A stretch of DNA of 6,879 nucleotides from DATBMY01 sp036554605 (GTDB lineage: Bacteria > Acidobacteriota > Blastocatellia > UBA7656). The translations under genes were made by a program, and so were the position numbers. The notes under the pieces are model-generated. The model did not search any database and was not told where the DNA came from. It saw nothing but the letters and a program-made list of their open reading frames with translations. The stretch spans positions 1-6,879 of the forward strand of contig DATBMY010000314.1 of assembly GCA_036554605.1 (NCBI GenBank). Reading direction: 5' to 3'. Below are positions 4,202 through 6,879 of the stretch, piece after piece. Numbering within the stretch: position 1 is the stretch's first letter; every line of letters starts with the position of its first letter.

Positions 4202-5452
4202 ATGAAATCACTATTGTTTCGCAGCAAGATCTATATATCGGTCGGCGTGGTCTGGTTGCTGGGCGCTTTGATACTGTTAGCGACCCCAAATAAAAGCGCG
4301 GACCCTGAGATACAGGTGAGAATCACTCTATATTCGCTTTTTGGGTCATTGGTCGTGGCATATGCTCTGAGCAGATATCTCATATATACATTTGAAGCGC
4401 CGATCAAGAGCCTGAAGTACGTGGCCCGCTCGATCACCGCCGGAGAATTGAGGAATACGCTGTCGCTCGACCGTAAAGACGAGTTCGGGGAGATGGCCGA
4501 GGCGATTAATCTAATGGTCGTCAACTTGCGCGGGATGAACGATGATTTGAGGGAACAGGTGCGGAAGCTGCGCGAGACGAAAAGCGAGCTTGCCGAGACT
4601 CAAAACCAGATGCACTTGCAAGAGCGTTTCATGCAGCAAGAAAAGATGGCCTCGCTCGGAAGGCTTGTCGCCGGCGTGGCTCACGAGCTGAATAACCCTA
4701 TCAGCTTCGTCTATAGCAACACGGTATTGCTCGGCCAATCGGTCGCGGACCTGCGCCGCCTGCTCGATTTCTACAATTCATGCGAAGGCCTGCCGCGGGA
4801 GATCAAAGAAAAGGCGGCAAAGCTGAAAGAGGAGATAGATTACGACTACCTTATAAACGACATGACGCAGGCAATCGAAGACTGTCACGAAGGCTCTCGC
4901 CGGGTTCGCGACATCGTCTTAAACCTCAAGACCTTTTCTCGCGCAAACGAGCTGCAGCTACAAAAGATTCATATTGCGGATACGATAGAGTCCGCGGTCA
5001 GGATGCTGGGGCAATTCTTTCACCCGGATCGCGTTCTCTTGCATCGCGAGTACGCCGACCTGCCCGAGATCGAATGCTATGAAGGGCAACTCTCGCAGGT
5101 CTGGATGAACTTGCTTGTGAACGCCGCTCAGGCTATGAACAGCCGCGGCGAAATGTGGATCACGACGCTGGCCGAAGGCGGCCACGTCATAGTCAAGCTG
5201 CGCGATAACGGGCCGGGCATACCGGAAGATGTGCTGACGAGAATCTTCGACCCGTTCTTTACGACCAAGCCCATAGGGCAAGGGACCGGATTAGGCCTAT
5301 CGATCGTTCACGCGATAATCGAGCGGCATGGCGGCAATATAAAAGTCGAAAGCAGCGCGGGGGCCGGAACAACCTTTACCGTCACTCTGCCTTTAAGGGC
5401 CGCCGCCAGGGCCGAAAAGATTGAGAAGCAGCTCGAAGGCGCGCTCGTATAA
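4202..5452 (+). CDS. Membrane HAMP sensor histidine kinase
   Basis: This 416-residue inner-membrane kinase is expected to autophosphorylate and pass phosphate to a receiver, most likely the two encoded divergently upstream. Transmembrane segments lie at about 10-27 and 41-62, separated by a loop of only about 13 residues, so there is no extracytoplasmic sensor domain. A HAMP linker (about 63-115) and a coiled coil (about 110-150) follow. The H-box is LVAGVAHELNNPISF, with phosphoacceptor His161. The dimerisation domain is long: about 75 residues separate His161 from the X-region RDIVLNLKTFSR (236-247). The catalytic domain has the N-box QVWMNLLVNAAQAM (299-312), G1 DNGPGIP (335-341), F-box IFDPFFTTK (348-356) and G2 GTGLGLS (361-367), all intact. 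The start is supported by AGAGGT 6 bases upstream. The gene is preceded by a perfect sigma-28 promoter and ends 6 bases from convergent dcd. Confidence 0.95.
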   Translation: MKSLLFRSKIYISVGVVWLLGALILLATPNKSADPEIQVRITLYSLFGSLVVAYALSRYLIYTFEAPIKSLKYVARSITAGELRNTLSLDRKDEFGEMAEAINLMVVNLRGMNDDLREQVRKLRETKSELAETQNQMHLQERFMQQEKMASLGRLVAGVAHELNNPISFVYSNTVLLGQSVADLRRLLDFYNSCEGLPREIKEKAAKLKEEIDYDYLINDMTQAIEDCHEGSRRVRDIVLNLKTFSRANELQLQKIHIADTIESAVRMLGQFFHPDRVLLHREYADLPEIECYEGQLSQVWMNLLVNAAQAMNSRGEMWITTLAEGGHVIVKLRDNGPGIPEDVLTRIFDPFFTTKPIGQGTGLGLSIVHAIIERHGGNIKVESSAGAGTTFTVTLPLRAAARAEKIEKQLEGALV

Positions 5453-5458
5453 AACCAT

Positions 5459-6049
5459 TTAGACTTTAGCGAGCGTGAGCCCCGGCTGGTCCTGATACTT
5501 GCCGCCACGGTCGCTGTAGCTCGTATCGCACTCTTCGTCGGATTCAAAAAAGAGTATCTGTATGAAGCCTTCCTCCGCGTAAAGCCTCACCGGAAGGTTC
5601 GCGGCGTTATATAGCTCGACTACAAGGCGTCCGCACCACGCCGCTTCGAGCGGAGTTGTATTTGCGATCAAACCGCATCTTGCATACGTCGATTTTCCGA
5701 TGGCAAGGGCGGTTACGTTGCGCGGCATGTTAAAGCGCTCGATGGTTACGCCGAGCGCGTAGGAGTGCGGCGGGAGCAGCCAGTATTCGGAGCCGTCCGG
5801 GGTATTTCTTATAGGCACGTCGAGCAGGCTGTTGGGGTCGAAATTCTTGGGGTCGATCTCGGTCCCGGTAACGGGCGAAAAGACCTTGAACTCGTCGCGC
5901 GCAAGGCGGCAATCGTAGCCGTAGCTTGAAAGCCCGGCGCTTATGATTCGCCTATCTTCGATGCTGCGGACGAGCTGCGCTTCAAAAGGCTCGATAAGCC
6001 CCTGCTCTTCGCACATACGCTTGATCCAGCGATCCGACTTGATGGACAT
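5459..6049 (-). CDS. dcd: dCTP deaminase (Dcd)
   Basis: Dcd deaminates dCTP to dUTP, the substrate of the Dut encoded in the same window. The 196-residue protein belongs to the dUTPase-like fold. It starts MSIKSDRWIKRM and shows SSYGYDCRLARDEFKVF (41-57), the active-site segment GKSTYARCGLIAN (118-130, Ser120 and Arg124), the catalytic Glu145 in VVELYN (143-148), and the C-terminal ESDEECDTSYSDRGGKYQDQPG (169-190). All landmarks of a working deaminase are present. Because a separate dut exists, it is more likely a monofunctional deaminase than a bifunctional DCD-DUT enzyme, but sequence inspection cannot prove this. The start is supported by GGAGG on the minus strand about 4 bases upstream, a short spacing. 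It has its own promoter (6085-6113) and converges on the kinase gene with a 6-base gap and no terminator between. Confidence 0.96.
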   Translation of the reverse strand: MSIKSDRWIKRMCEEQGLIEPFEAQLVRSIEDRRIISAGLSSYGYDCRLARDEFKVFSPVTGTEIDPKNFDPNSLLDVPIRNTPDGSEYWLLPPHSYALGVTIERFNMPRNVTALAIGKSTYARCGLIANTTPLEAAWCGRLVVELYNAANLPVRLYAEEGFIQILFFESDEECDTSYSDRGGKYQDQPGLTLAKV

Positions 6050-6061
6050 TCTTCCTCCGAG

Positions 6062-6123
6062 CTTAGCTTTGCGATCAGGCGAAGAATTTAGCCGCTGGCA
6101 GGCGCGAAGTCAAATTAGCTAAG
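6062..6123. repeat. 7-base inverted repeat in the dcd/acyl-CoA synthetase divergent region
   Basis: CTTAGCT (6062-6068) and AGCTAAG (6117-6123) are perfect inverted repeats about 55 bases apart, flanking the dcd promoter. Each sits within an AGCTTAGCT- or TTAGCTAAG-like context. They may be paired regulator half-sites, or chance. Confidence 0.25.
6085..6113 (-). promoter_or_regulatory. Sigma-70-type promoter of dcd
   Basis: On the minus strand, TTGACT (6113-6108, 5 of 6) and TAAATT (6090-6085, 4 of 6) are separated by an optimal 17-base spacer. Transcription would begin near 6078, leaving a leader of about 29 bases with the GGAGG site. dcd is therefore expected to be driven by housekeeping polymerase, unlike its kinase neighbour. 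Confidence 0.6.
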
Positions 6124-6131
6124 ATGTGCGC

Positions 6132-6879
6132 ATGCCGGAGAATTCGCCCGAAACGATTGGCCGCCTTCTCGCTTCCCGAGTCAATAAATATTCCGATAAA
6201 GAGTTCCTCTTTTCGGAGTCCGACGGTTTTGCGCTTACCTACAGCGCGTTCGCCGAAGAAGTCGGCCGCGCTGCCCGGTTGCTGCTGTCGCTCGGCGTAA
6301 AAAAGGGGAGCCGTGTGAGCCTGTTGCTGACTAACCGCGTCGAGTACCTCATAAGCTATTTCGCCTGCTTTGAGATAGGCGCGTGGGCTGGCCCCGTAAA
6401 CGCGATGCTAAAGGCGGAGGAGGTCGAATACATCGTCTCGAACTCGGGCGCGGCGACCGTGATAACCGAGCTCGATCTGTTGCCAAACCTGGATCAGGCC
6501 CTCGCGCGCTCGACGCATTTGCGAAACGTAGTGGTGATCGAAGAAGGAGGGAGATGGGCTGTGGTCCGCTCGGCAGCCGGGAGGGCCGCGAGGCGAAAAG
6601 CCCCCGAGGCGCGCTCTCAGGCGGCCATCGCCGCGGACGACGAGGCGGTTATAATCTACACATCGGGCACTACCGGCAAGTCCAAGGGAGTGCTGCTCAC
6701 GCACGGCAATATAGTTTCGAACGCGCGGCAGATTAGTGATTGGCTCGGGCTGGGTGAAAGCGACCGTGCGTTGATGATAATGCCCCTTTTTCATGTCAAC
6801 GCGCTTATGACCACCTGCATGGCCGCATTGTGGGCTGGCGGCCAGATAGTGCTTTCCCCGCGCTTCAGCGCCTCTCGCC
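6132..6879 (+). CDS. AMP-forming acyl-CoA synthetase/ligase-like protein, N-terminal part
   Basis: This open frame runs off the right edge, giving 249 residues of a family usually 500-560 long. It belongs to the class I adenylate-forming (ANL) enzymes, which activate a carboxylic acid with ATP and typically pass it to CoA. Visible are the N-terminal subdomain start (ETIGRLLASR), the LTYSAFAEEVGRAARLLLSLGVKKGSRV region (35-62), NRVEYLISYFACFEIGAWAGPVN (68-90), the ATP-binding P-loop YTSGTTGKSKGVLLTHGN (176-193), and MPLFHVNALM (217-226). The last is a form common in medium- or long-chain and related acyl-CoA synthetases. The substrate cannot be told. The ATG at 6132 lacks a clear ribosome binding site. 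TAAGAT at 6120-6125 ends 6 bases before it, so a leaderless mRNA is possible. The gene diverges from dcd across 82 bases. Confidence 0.88.
   Translation, partial: MPENSPETIGRLLASRVNKYSDKEFLFSESDGFALTYSAFAEEVGRAARLLLSLGVKKGSRVSLLLTNRVEYLISYFACFEIGAWAGPVNAMLKAEEVEYIVSNSGAATVITELDLLPNLDQALARSTHLRNVVVIEEGGRWAVVRSAAGRAARRKAPEARSQAAIAADDEAVIIYTSGTTGKSKGVLLTHGNIVSNARQISDWLGLGESDRALMIMPLFHVNALMTTCMAALWAGGQIVLSPRFSASR

Noticed and set aside
6383..6736. Plus-strand 117-codon open frame rich in Arg and Gly
   Set aside because: It is a frame shadow of the acyl-CoA synthetase-like gene, whose reading frame carries the YTSGTTGKSKG motif.

Overview
The window is a compact, moderately GC-rich bacterial chromosome segment. 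It holds eight protein genes, seven complete and one cut by the right edge. No rRNA, tRNA, CRISPR, insertion sequence or phage gene was seen. The phylum cannot be fixed from the sequence alone. The FliA/WhiG-type sigma factor, the HAMP histidine kinase with stand-alone receivers and the form of dUTPase would fit a deep-branching actinobacterium or another motile soil, sediment or water bacterium, but this is a weak inference.

Layout: (1) Positions 1-60 carry a strong intrinsic terminator for a gene to the left. An AT-rich gap with an imperfect inverted repeat follows. (2) Positions 187-1912 are a translationally coupled operon, thyA-folA-dut, in which each junction overlaps by 4 bases (GTGA, then ATGA). 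(3) A 297-base gap carries a sigma-70-like promoter and a second, sigma-28-like promoter, followed by a long leader. (4) Positions 2210-3079 encode a FliA/WhiG-family alternative sigma factor. (5) Convergent with it, and overlapping its 3' end by 16 bases, is a minus-strand operon of two stand-alone receiver proteins (4047 down to 3064). (6) A membrane HAMP histidine kinase (4202-5452, plus) diverges from that operon. (7) dcd (5459-6049, minus) converges on the kinase with a 6-base gap. (8) The N-terminal 249 residues of an AMP-forming acyl-CoA synthetase-like protein run off the right end.

Two themes emerge. The first is thymidylate supply: Dcd (dCTP to dUTP), Dut (dUTP to dUMP), ThyA (dUMP to dTMP) and FolA (regeneration of tetrahydrofolate) together form a complete route to dTMP plus its cofactor cycle. 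The second is a signalling module placed between dut and dcd: one sigma-28-type factor, one histidine kinase and two receivers without output domains.

The most striking observation is in the 154-base gap between the receiver operon and the kinase gene. The plus strand matches the enterobacterial sigma-28 consensus at 16 of 16 positions (TAAAGTTT, 11 bases, GCCGATAA). The minus strand carries a back-to-back second copy matching 13 of 16 with the same 11-base spacer. A further sigma-28-like site lies upstream of the sigma gene itself. The simplest reading is a self-contained, probably autoregulated circuit in which the sigma factor transcribes its neighbouring kinase and receivers. No flagellar gene or anti-sigma FlgM is visible, so what switches the sigma factor is unknown. 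The output-less receivers are candidates.
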